A DNA stretch of 6,871 bases from an uncultured Eubacteriales bacterium. Its GTDB lineage: Bacteria > Bacillota_A > Clostridia > Christensenellales > Aristaeellaceae. Every line of letters starts with the position of its first letter. The first letter of the stretch is position 1. The notes beneath the pieces are model-generated. The model did not search any database and was not told the origin of the DNA. It was given only the letters and a program-made list of their open reading frames with translations. The stretch is taken from assembly GCA_900553645.1 (NCBI GenBank), contig USEE01000071.1, positions 1-6,871 of the forward strand. The letters run 5' to 3'. Below, piece by piece: positions 1-4,512 of this stretch. Made by a program: the position numbers and the translations under genes.

Positions 1-332
1 ACCTGAACGTCGTTGCGCATTCCCTTGGGGAACAGCGGACGAATCGGGCGGTCGATAAGGCGCGAGGTCAGTATGGCCTTCTCGGTGGGACGGCCTTCGC
101 GCTTAATGAAGCCGCCCGGTATCTTACCTACCGAATACAGCTTCTCCTCAAATTCAACGCTCAGCGGGAAAAAGTCCATGCCCGGGCGCGGCTGTGCCCC
201 CGCAGTGTCGCAAACCAGCACCACCGTATCGCCATAGCGCACGAGCACGCTGCCGTTGGCCTGCTGCGCATACCTGCCAAATTCCAGCGTCAGTGTGCGG
301 CCGGCCAGCTCCATAGAATACTTCTTGTCCAT
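1..332 (-). CDS. pnp: Polyribonucleotide nucleotidyltransferase (PNPase), N-terminal part, truncated by the window edge
   Basis: The minus strand from the ATG at 332-330 encodes 110 residues and is still open at the window edge, so only the start of a protein normally about 700 residues long is present. PNPase is a phosphorolytic 3'-5' exoribonuclease that degrades mRNA and releases nucleoside diphosphates. The visible part is the beginning of the first RNase PH-like domain. Hallmarks are MELAGR near residue 7, [15 protein letters not shown] around 26-40, RPGMDFFPL around 49-57, the long conserved stretch [20 protein letters not shown] around 63-82, and [14 protein letters not shown] near 91-104. 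The start is supported by an AAAGGAGG ribosome site six bases upstream. rpsO lies upstream in the usual Firmicutes order, but a strong terminator separates the two genes. No frameshift is visible. The identity is secure; the C-terminal half, including KH and S1 domains, cannot be seen. Confidence 0.97.
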   Translation of the reverse strand, partial: MDKKYSMELAGRTLTLEFGRYAQQANGSVLVRYGDTVVLVCDTAGAQPRPGMDFFPLSVEFEEKLYSVGKIPGGFIKREGRPTEKAILTSRLIDRPIRPLFPKGMRNDVQ

Positions 333-335
333 GCT

Positions 336-353
336 TTGCCTCCTTTCAGGCAA
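336..353 (-). promoter_or_regulatory. Hairpin overlapping the pnp ribosome binding site
   Basis: The minus strand reads TTGCCT, GAAAGG, AGGCAA: a perfect 6-bp stem with a 6-base loop. The SD sequence AAAGGAGG (346-339) lies half in the loop and half in the 3' arm. The hairpin is seen directly; that it tunes pnp translation is inferred. The stem is short and a ribosome could probably open it. Confidence 0.45.
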
Positions 354-448
354 CCTGTCTATATTAACCCTTTTTATATTGATAGCACTAATATTAAGGC
401 GTAATCTACGCCCCGTCTGCATATCGCTCTAAGCAGGCATATCTCGCG

Positions 449-477
449 GTTAATCTGTTGAGGCTATGATAAGTCAA
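449..477 (-). promoter_or_regulatory. Candidate pnp promoter (weak)
   Basis: Just downstream of the rpsO terminator the minus strand has TTGACT (477-472), a good -35 match. At 16-17 bases spacing the only -10 candidates are GATTAA or ATTAAC, which are poor. Nearer pnp there are other AT-rich stretches and a small perfect inverted repeat, GGCGTA-GAT-TACGCC (412-398). A promoter for pnp is expected because the rpsO transcript should end at about 496, but its exact position is uncertain. Confidence 0.3.
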
Positions 478-495
478 CACTGCGTAATATACCTT

Positions 496-538
496 AAAAA
501 GCCGCCGCCCGGTGAGCCTGCGCTCACCAAGCGACGGC
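496..538 (-). terminator. Intrinsic terminator of rpsO
   Basis: On the minus strand, GCCGTCGC (538-531) pairs with GCGGCGGC (508-501) with one G-U pair. Inside this, GGTGAGC (528-522) pairs perfectly with GCTCACC (517-511) around a 4-base loop. Two-base internal bulges separate the helices. A run of five U (500-496) follows directly. This is a strong rho-independent terminator that should separate rpsO transcription from pnp. Confidence 0.88.
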
Positions 539-619
539 GCTTATACCGATTCAACAGCGGTCAAACCATGACCTGAAGCCGCGTAAAATCCGCAGCCCAT
601 CCGTTCAGTCGATAACTCG

Positions 620-655
620 CTTTGCGCTGACCGGAGCCGCCCTCCGTGCGCAAAG
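620..655 (-). repeat. Long two-part stem-loop in the rpsO 3' UTR
   Basis: CTTTGCGC (620-627) and GCGCAAAG (648-655) form a perfect 8-bp inverted repeat. Nested inside, CGGAG (632-636) pairs with CTCCG (642-646) around a 5-base loop. The structure starts 12 bases after the rpsO stop codon and has no U-tract, so it is not a terminator. A smaller perfect hairpin, GGTCA-AACCA-TGACC, lies at 559-573 before the terminator. The 542-666 stretch is therefore structured RNA, with no coding sequence that I can support. Possible roles are transcript stabilisation or a processing site. Confidence 0.6.
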
Positions 656-666
656 TCACGCGGGAA

Positions 667-924
667 TTACTTACGCAGACCCAGCTTGGCAACCAGCGCA
701 CGATAGCGCTCGATGTCCTTGCGCTTGAGGTAGTCCAGCAGACCGCGACGCTTACCAACCATCAGCAGCAGACCACGGCGGGAGTGGTGGTCGTTCTTGT
801 TGTCGCGCAGATGCTCGTTCAGGTGATTGATGCGCGCGGTCAGCAGCGCGACCTGAACCTCGGGAGAACCGGTGTCGCCCTCATGGGTAGCGTACTCAGC
901 GATAATAGCAGACTTGTCGATCAT
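667..924 (-). CDS. rpsO: 30S ribosomal protein S15
   Basis: This encodes 85 residues of S15, a primary-binding protein of the 30S platform that binds the 16S rRNA central domain and contributes to an intersubunit bridge. Conserved blocks are [15 protein letters not shown] at 10-24, [12 protein letters not shown] around 28-39, the RNA-binding [16 protein letters not shown] at 45-60, and [14 protein letters not shown] at 64-77, ending in LGLRK. It is about three residues shorter at the N-terminus than most bacterial S15 proteins. The ATG at 924-922 is nevertheless the right start: an in-frame TAA lies five codons upstream, and AAGGAGG sits 10 bases before the ATG. The gene has its own promoter near 1039-1067 and its own terminator at 496-538, so it can be expressed alone. 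Its neighbours ribF and pnp match the usual Firmicutes order, but a toxin cassette lies between it and ribF. Confidence 0.97.
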   Translation of the reverse strand: MIDKSAIIAEYATHEGDTGSPEVQVALLTARINHLNEHLRDNKNDHHSRRGLLLMVGKRRGLLDYLKRKDIERYRALVAKLGLRK

Positions 925-1032
925 TGTTGGTATTCCTCCTTAATTCATTGCACCGCAGACTACGCAATGCGTCGGAGACGCGCAGAGCCTGGCCCACGGT
1001 AATCGGCGGCGTTCGCATCTTGCGAAACCACA
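925..1032 (-). promoter_or_regulatory. Structured rpsO leader, candidate S15 autoregulatory RNA
   Basis: The predicted leader of about 108 nt contains three short perfect helices. They are TTCGCA-AGA-TGCGAA (1026-1012), GCGTC-TCC-GACGC (981-969), and CATTGC pairing with GCAATG (969-964 with 951-946) around a 12-base loop. The last helix ends five bases before the AAGGAGG ribosome site (941-935). S15 represses its own mRNA through structured leaders in several bacteria, and the leaders differ between phyla. I cannot match this one to a known class, so the regulatory role is inferred. Confidence 0.4.
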
Positions 1033-1038
1033 CTTGTT

Positions 1039-1067
1039 ATTGTACCATGTTGCAGGGATTTTGTAAA
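1039..1067 (-). promoter_or_regulatory. rpsO promoter (sigma-A type)
   Basis: The minus strand reads TTTACA (1067-1062), a 17-base spacer, then TACAAT (1044-1039), with a TG one base before the -10 (extended -10). Each hexamer differs from consensus by one base. Transcription should begin near 1032. The promoter diverges from the toxin promoter, whose -35 lies about 85 bp away. Confidence 0.8.
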
Positions 1068-1151
1068 CGCTAAATTTGTTAGCAATACTGTTTTTAGCCT
1101 GTACATATTCCAGTCTGAATACATGCAAGACAGTTTATAGCAATTTGGAAA

Positions 1152-1180
1152 TTGACGCGGTATGGGCAATATGCTATACT
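1152..1180 (+). promoter_or_regulatory. Toxin mRNA promoter (sigma-A type, extended -10)
   Basis: The plus strand reads TTGACG (1152-1157), a 17-base spacer, then TATACT (1175-1180), with TG at 1172-1173 forming an extended -10. Transcription should start near 1187, giving a leader of about 86 nt before the toxin ATG. The match is strong and implies substantial constitutive transcription, as is usual for type I toxin mRNAs held in check after transcription. Confidence 0.85.
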
Positions 1181-1187
1181 ATATATG

Positions 1188-1204
1188 AAGCCTTTTTAAG
1201 GCTT
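1188..1204 (+). promoter_or_regulatory. 5'-terminal stem-loop of the toxin mRNA
   Basis: AAGCCTT-TTT-AAGGCTT is a perfect 7-bp inverted repeat with a 3-base loop. It lies at or within a base or two of the predicted transcription start. No U-tract follows, so it is not an attenuator. A helix at the extreme 5' end typically protects an RNA from 5'-dependent decay and is common in type I toxin mRNAs; that role is inferred here. Confidence 0.6.
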
Positions 1205-1236
1205 TCGGCAGGACGGAACAGATGGCGCTTGGCTTT

Positions 1237-1267
1237 CACCTCTGATGCTACTAAAGCAAAGGAGGTG
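1237..1267 (+). promoter_or_regulatory. Hairpin that sequesters the toxin ribosome binding site
   Basis: CACCTC (1237-1242) pairs perfectly with GAGGTG (1262-1267), with U-G pairs possible on both sides. After a 2x2 internal loop, TGCT (1246-1249) pairs with AGCA (1255-1258) around the loop ACTAA. The 3' arm contains the SD core AAAGGAGG (1258-1265), which lies 7 bases before the ATG. A ribosome site this strong, buried in its own hairpin, is a recurrent feature of type I toxin mRNAs, which need a structural change before translation. Confidence 0.75.
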
Positions 1268-1272
1268 GTATC

Positions 1273-1371
1273 ATGTCCGACTATGAAATCATTGACATAG
1301 TAACGACGATACTGTCTCTTGTGATGACTGCAATCATTCTTGGTTGCAAGATCAGCGACAAGAAGAAATAA
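1273..1371 (+). CDS. Small hydrophobic holin-like peptide, type I toxin of TxpA/BsrG kind
   Basis: This 32-codon gene lies on the plus strand, opposite to all its neighbours. The peptide begins MSDYEIIDIV, has a hydrophobic helix of roughly residues 6-24 (one membrane span), then a polar tail ending SDKKK. A short M-x-x-Y-E start, a single membrane helix and a lysine-rich C-terminus match the TxpA/BsrG and 'putative holin-like toxin' peptides of Firmicutes, which damage the cell envelope when over-made. TxpA and BsrG both start with YESLM-type sequences. The start is fixed by AAAGGAGG seven bases upstream. The gene has its own promoter, a locked leader, a terminator and a nested antisense RNA, all on about 365 bp. 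The coding part is near 40% GC, well below the flanking genes, suggesting acquisition. It is too small for routine gene callers. The family call rests on architecture and short motifs, not on an alignment. Confidence 0.82.
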   Translation: MSDYEIIDIVTTILSLVMTAIILGCKISDKKK

Positions 1372-1407
1372 AAGCAAAACCGCCATCCATCGCTAAATGG
1401 CTGGCGG
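1371..1407 (-). terminator. Terminator of the antitoxin RNA, probably shared with the ribF operon
   Basis: On the minus strand CCGCCA (1407-1402) pairs with TGGCGG (1385-1380). Beyond one A-G mismatch, CCAT (1400-1397) pairs with ATGG (1390-1387) around a 6-base loop. UUUUGCUUUU (1379-1370) follows. No U-tract follows on the plus strand, so it works only leftward. No other minus-strand terminator is visible between ribF and this point, so the operon may also end here. Confidence 0.8.
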
Positions 1408-1459
1408 CTCATACTCTCATCAGAGGGGAGAAGCCACAGCAAAAGCGTCATCCCTTCCT
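1372..1459 (-). ncRNA. Antisense RNA antitoxin to the holin-like toxin mRNA
   Basis: A perfect sigma-A promoter (1494-1466, minus strand) predicts a start at about the A at 1459. A terminator hairpin (1407-1380) with U-rich tail predicts an end near 1372-1376. The RNA would be about 85-88 nt with no convincing open reading frame. It is wholly complementary to the toxin mRNA 3' UTR, which runs to about 1516, and stops just short of the toxin stop codon. Its 5' part can fold a small stem around the loop of CCCTC-TGAT-GAGAG (1427-1414). This 3'-overlapping arrangement is that of RatA with TxpA and SR4 with BsrG in Bacillus subtilis. Existence is inferred from promoter and terminator; ends are approximate. 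Confidence 0.8.
1418..1431 (+). promoter_or_regulatory. Toxin 3' UTR segment complementary to the leader anti-SD arm
   Basis: CATCAGAGG (1418-1426) is the exact reverse complement of CCTCTGATG (1239-1247), the arm that locks the ribosome site. After one A-G mismatch, four more pairs are possible (1428-1431 with 1237-1234, one of them G-U): 13 of 14 positions. The segment sits at the centre of the region covered by the antisense RNA. Pairing with the leader would free the ribosome site. The complementarity is seen; the regulatory role is inferred. Confidence 0.5.
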
Positions 1460-1465
1460 GCCGTT

Positions 1466-1494
1466 ATTATATCATATCATCCGGCGAGTGTCAA
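1466..1494 (-). promoter_or_regulatory. Antitoxin RNA promoter (perfect sigma-A consensus)
   Basis: The minus strand reads TTGACA (1494-1489), exactly 17 bases, then TATAAT (1471-1466). Both hexamers and the spacer are ideal. Transcription should start near 1459. An antitoxin promoter stronger than the toxin promoter fits the need for excess unstable antisense RNA. The -35 hexamer lies inside the hairpin of the toxin terminator. Confidence 0.92.
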
Positions 1495-1516
1495 CTTGGT
1501 TTGTCACTCGTTTTTT
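1485..1516 (+). terminator. Terminator of the toxin mRNA
   Basis: CGAGTG (1485-1490) pairs perfectly with CACTCG (1505-1510). A U-U mismatch follows, then CAA (1492-1494) with TTG (1501-1503) and a 6-base loop. Six T (1511-1516) come directly after. It works only rightward. It sets the toxin mRNA end near 1516 and its length at about 330 nt. The stretch from here to the ribF stop (1517-1566) shows nothing else that I can identify. Confidence 0.82.
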
Positions 1517-1566
1517 ATATGCGGCCAACACTATTTGTACCGGGAAAGGGCTAACTTCTTACCCAC

Positions 1567-2526
1567 TTACCTGCCCTCATTCAGCCGCTTTATCGCCTCG
1601 CCGCTTGCGAAGTACTCGCGCGCGTCTGCCTTGTCGTGCTCCACCTGTGTACGCAGTTCGTCCAGACCCGCAAACTTGCGCTCCGGGCGGCGAAACTCGA
1701 TAAACCTTACGCGCATGAAGCGGCCGTAAACGTCGCCCACATCGCGCAGGATATGTACCTCACAGGTCTTGTGTCCGCTGGGCGCGGTTGGCTGGGAGCC
1801 GATGTTCAGCACGCCCGGCAGCCACTCGCCCTCGTCCAGCTTCGCCGCGCACACGTACACGCCCGCGTGCGGCAGCGCGCGGCCGGGCGCTATATTTATG
1901 TTGGCCGTGGCGAAGCCCAGCGTATGCCCGAGGTGTTTGCCCTGCGCAATCACGCCGCACATCTCGTACGGGCGGCCCATTATCGCGCTTGCGCCCGCAA
2001 TGTCGCCCTCGGCGAGGTATTGACGTATGCGCGTAGAGGACGCGGCGCCGCCCATCACCTCGACCGGCGGCACGATCGTCACGTCAAAGCCCAGCTCGCG
2101 GCCAAACGCCTTCAGCTCGTCCACGCCGCACGCGCCCTTGTCGCCGAAGCTGTAATTAAAGCCCGCCACGACCGCGCGCACATGCAGCTTGTCCTTCATT
2201 TCCTTTGCAAAGTCCAGCCCGGTATGGCGCGCATAGTCGGGCGTGAAGTCCTCAGCAATCGCCGCATCCACGCCCAGCGCCTTTATCGCCGAGAGCCTTT
2301 CATCGAGCGACTGTATGTCGCCCGGCGCACGCTCAGGGCACAGCACGCTGACCGGGTTCTGCTTAAATGTAACCACGACCGCGCTTACGCCCAACGCGCG
2401 CGCCTGACGCACGGCCTCGCTTATCAGCGCGGCATGACCCATGTGTACTCCGTCGAACATGCCCAGCGCCGCGACGCATTCTCCGCCCGCGCGCGCGTAG
2501 GCTTCCATAGTATCGTATAGCTGCAT
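1567..2526 (-). CDS. ribF: Bifunctional riboflavin kinase / FAD synthetase
   Basis: This 319-residue cytoplasmic enzyme, of normal family length, phosphorylates riboflavin to FMN and adenylylates FMN to FAD. The N-terminal adenylyltransferase module shows GMFDGVHMGH at 22-31, containing the HxGH nucleotide-binding motif, GFNYSFGDKG around 122-131, and SSTRIR at 163-168. The C-terminal kinase module, from about residue 183, shows GRPYEMCGVIAQG, then GFATAN at 204-209, NIGSQPT at 241-247, the likely catalytic glutamate in CEVHIL at 256, and FRRPERKF at 278-285. Two signatures deviate from common forms: ATAN replaces PTAN, and TFKQNP at 53-58 replaces TFxPHP. The reading frame is intact and the other key residues are present, so I expect activity. 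The ATG lies 2 bases after the truB stop, with GGAGG inside the end of truB, implying translational coupling. No terminator follows directly; see the element at 1371-1407. Confidence 0.96.
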   Translation of the reverse strand: MQLYDTMEAYARAGGECVAALGMFDGVHMGHAALISEAVRQARALGVSAVVVTFKQNPVSVLCPERAPGDIQSLDERLSAIKALGVDAAIAEDFTPDYARHTGLDFAKEMKDKLHVRAVVAGFNYSFGDKGACGVDELKAFGRELGFDVTIVPPVEVMGGAASSTRIRQYLAEGDIAGASAIMGRPYEMCGVIAQGKHLGHTLGFATANINIAPGRALPHAGVYVCAAKLDEGEWLPGVLNIGSQPTAPSGHKTCEVHILRDVGDVYGRFMRVRFIEFRRPERKFAGLDELRTQVEHDKADAREYFASGEAIKRLNEGR

Positions 2527-2528
2527 CC

Positions 2529-3470
2529 TCAGTCCTCCGGCTCAAACAGCATAGCCTTAAACCGCGTCTCGTCGCCGTCGCGCTCGACTATGCCCGCAAA
2601 GCTGTATCCGGCGGGCACGCCGCCTGATTGTGCGTCGCGCTCCAATGTATCGATGTCCGCCTCACGATTGACGTACAGCCGTATCGCCCCCGGCGCGTCC
2701 ACGTCGCCGTGTAATTTGTCTATCGCCAGCCGGTTGCCGCAGCGCAGGCGCGCATACAAATCGCTGCCGCACAGCACGCGCGGCATGTGGTTTATCGGCG
2801 CGTCGATAGGCATAATGTGCGCGTTTAAGTCCGCGTCAACCTGCTCCAGCGTACACGCATCGGCTATCGAAAACCCGGCGCTGAACGTGCGCAGCAGAAA
2901 GCGCATGTGCGCGCCGCAGCCCAGCGCCCGGCCTATGTCGTGGCACAGCGCGCGTATATACGTGCCCTTGGAGCATTTAACGCGCAGCAGATACCCGTCC
3001 TGCGCGCCCCTGCCCAGGTATTCCAGCTCATGTATAGTCACCGGGCGCGCCTGTGGCGCGACCTCGCCGCCCGCGCGGGCTATGTCGCACATCTTGCGGC
3101 CGCCCACCTTGAGCGCGCTGAATGCGCTGGGCACCTGCATTATGCCGCCCCGGAACTGGCTTAACACATTGATAAGCGCTTCTTCCGACGCGGGCGGGTT
3201 ATGCTCGCCCACGGGCGCGCCCTGCGCATCCTGCGTATCGGTGGCTACACCCAGTGCGATTTCGCATATATATTCCTTTTCGCCGGTCATTATGTAGTCG
3301 CTCAGGCGCGCGGCGCGCCCCACCATTACCGGCAGCACGCCCGCCGCCTCTGGGTCGAGCGTACCCGCGTGACCCACCTTTGTGCCGCGCGGCAGGCGTT
3401 TGCGCACGTATACTACCGCGTCCGACGAGGTCATGCCCGGCGGCTTGAGCAGGTTTATAAATCCGTCCAT
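2529..3470 (-). CDS. truB: tRNA pseudouridine-55 synthase
   Basis: TruB converts U55 in the T-loop of nearly all tRNAs to pseudouridine and also acts as a tRNA folding chaperone. The 313-residue protein has normal length. It opens with the family signature GFINLLKPPGMTSSDAV at 3-19. The catalytic motif GHAGTLDPEAAGVLPV at 33-48 carries the nucleophile Asp39. KEYICEIALGVATDTQDAQG follows at about 65-84, then SALKVGG, with CDIAR where YELAR-like sequences are common. KCSKGTYIRALCHDIG lies near 164-179. The last 70 or so residues should form a small PUA-like C-terminal domain. The ATG at 3470-3468 has AGAGGA about six bases upstream. The gene follows nrnA after a 43-base gap with a hairpin and is followed by ribF after 2 bases, so it is mid-operon. 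No defect is visible. Confidence 0.96.
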   Translation of the reverse strand: MDGFINLLKPPGMTSSDAVVYVRKRLPRGTKVGHAGTLDPEAAGVLPVMVGRAARLSDYIMTGEKEYICEIALGVATDTQDAQGAPVGEHNPPASEEALINVLSQFRGGIMQVPSAFSALKVGGRKMCDIARAGGEVAPQARPVTIHELEYLGRGAQDGYLLRVKCSKGTYIRALCHDIGRALGCGAHMRFLLRTFSAGFSIADACTLEQVDADLNAHIMPIDAPINHMPRVLCGSDLYARLRCGNRLAIDKLHGDVDAPGAIRLYVNREADIDTLERDAQSGGVPAGYSFAGIVERDGDETRFKAMLFEPED

Positions 3471-3483
3471 TCAAGTCCTCTCG

Positions 3484-3499
3484 CGGCGCGTATGCGCCG
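3484..3499 (-). repeat. Intercistronic hairpin between nrnA and truB
   Basis: CGGCGC (3484-3489) and GCGCCG (3494-3499) form a perfect 6-bp GC stem with a 4-base loop, inside the 43-base gap between the two genes. On the coding (minus) strand the sequence after it is CGAGAGGA, the truB ribosome site, so it cannot be a terminator there. It may protect the mRNA or set relative expression; this is inferred. Confidence 0.5.
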
Positions 3500-3513
3500 T
3501 TGTGGTTTTTTAA

Positions 3514-4512
3514 TCAGCGGCCTTCCGCGCGCGCAATTTCGTCGCTCAGTTCCGACGCGATTATCGCGGCGCACTCATCCAGACCGCCTACCAATGTACA
3601 GCCCGCCGCCGCCGCGTGACCGCCGCCGCCGTGCATTAGCGCAACGCGGCTCACGTCCACCTCGCCCAGCGAACGCAGCGAAGCCTTTACCCGACCGCCG
3701 GTCTGCTCGCGCAGCAGCGCCGCAGCGCGCACGCCCTCGGTCTCGGTGCCGTAGCTGACTATGCCCTCGCAGTCGGCGTTGGCCGCGCCGAACTCATTCA
3801 GCATAAGCTTGCTTACCTTAAATATAGCTATTTTGCCGCCGTCGAGCAGCTGCATTTGGGACACCGCCGCGCCCAGCAATTGAGTGCGCGCCACGGTGCG
3901 GAGTCTAAACATGCGGCGCGTGATCTCGTCCGGGTCTGCGCCCGCATCCAGGCACTTCGCGCCCGCGCGCAGCGTGCGGCCGTCGGTCGATGGATAGCTG
4001 AAGTTGCCGGTGTCGGTCGTTATGCCTACATACAGGTTTTCAGCCATCGAGGGCGTAAGCGGTATGCGCAGTCTGTCCATCAGCTCCACCACCATTACAC
4101 CGGTCGCGGCCGCGTCGCCGTCGATCAGGTTTACGTCGGCAAAGGCGGGGTTAGTAGCGTGGTGGTCGATCAGCGCGCGCTCGCGTATTTCGGGCATCAG
4201 GCACGAACCGGCGCGCAGTTCGTCGCTCACGTCGCAAAACAGCAGCGAGCGGAGCATAAAAGGCGCGCATTCGGGCGAGCATACGTCCATCACGCCCGGC
4301 ATGAAGTGATACATATCGGGTATCGCGTCCTGGCACAGCGTGCAGGCGTTTTTGCCCATCTTCCTCAGCGCCTCAGCCAGCGCCAGACCGCTGCCCAGCG
4401 TGTCGCCGTCGGGCGATACGTGGCATACCACGCCTATGTCTTCGTGGCATTTAATCCATTCGGCCAGCTCGGCGGCCGTATTATTCTTCGGATTCAGAAG
4501 GTTTTGAGGCAT
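3514..4512 (-). CDS. nrnA: DHH/DHHA1 phosphoesterase, bifunctional nanoRNase / pAp phosphatase
   Basis: NrnA degrades 2-5 nt RNA fragments to mononucleotides and dephosphorylates 3'-phosphoadenosine 5'-phosphate. It replaces Orn in most Firmicutes. The 332-residue protein has the usual length and all metal-site motifs: HVSPDGD at 31-37, CDVSD at 93-97, the namesake DHH at 116-118, and TDTGNFSY at 166-173. The C-terminal DHHA1 substrate domain carries GGGGHAAAAG at 295-304. The ATG at 4512-4510 lies inside rbfA, giving a 32-base overlap. Only a weak ribosome site is visible (GGTG, seven bases upstream), so translation is probably coupled to rbfA. No better ATG, GTG or TTG lies between there and motif I. 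Placement after rbfA and before truB is standard for Clostridia. A cyclic-dinucleotide phosphodiesterase of the GdpP type is unlikely, because its N-terminal membrane and PAS regions are absent. Confidence 0.93.
   Translation of the reverse strand: MPQNLLNPKNNTAAELAEWIKCHEDIGVVCHVSPDGDTLGSGLALAEALRKMGKNACTLCQDAIPDMYHFMPGVMDVCSPECAPFMLRSLLFCDVSDELRAGSCLMPEIRERALIDHHATNPAFADVNLIDGDAAATGVMVVELMDRLRIPLTPSMAENLYVGITTDTGNFSYPSTDGRTLRAGAKCLDAGADPDEITRRMFRLRTVARTQLLGAAVSQMQLLDGGKIAIFKVSKLMLNEFGAANADCEGIVSYGTETEGVRAAALLREQTGGRVKASLRSLGEVDVSRVALMHGGGGHAAAAGCTLVGGLDECAAIIASELSDEIARAEGR

Noticed and set aside
561..758. 65-codon minus-strand frame overlapping the end of rpsO
   Set aside because: It lies out of frame with rpsO, has no ribosome site and crosses the structured 3' UTR. 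A 19-codon ATG frame at about 542-601 was rejected for the same lack of a ribosome site.
1087..1134. Nested imperfect dyad between the divergent rpsO and toxin promoters (ACTGT...TATTC-N6-GAATA...ACAGT)
   Set aside because: The arms are only 5 bp and unevenly spaced; in AT-rich DNA this is easily chance, so I do not call an operator.
1174..1386. 70-codon minus-strand frame across the toxin gene
   Set aside because: It is the reverse complement of the toxin leader and coding region and has no ribosome site. The plus strand has promoter, SD, start and stop in the right order.
3484..3513. Plus-strand terminator-like reading of the hairpin at 3484-3499 followed by a T run
   Set aside because: The T run starts six bases or more after the stem, and no plus-strand gene or promoter nearby would use it.
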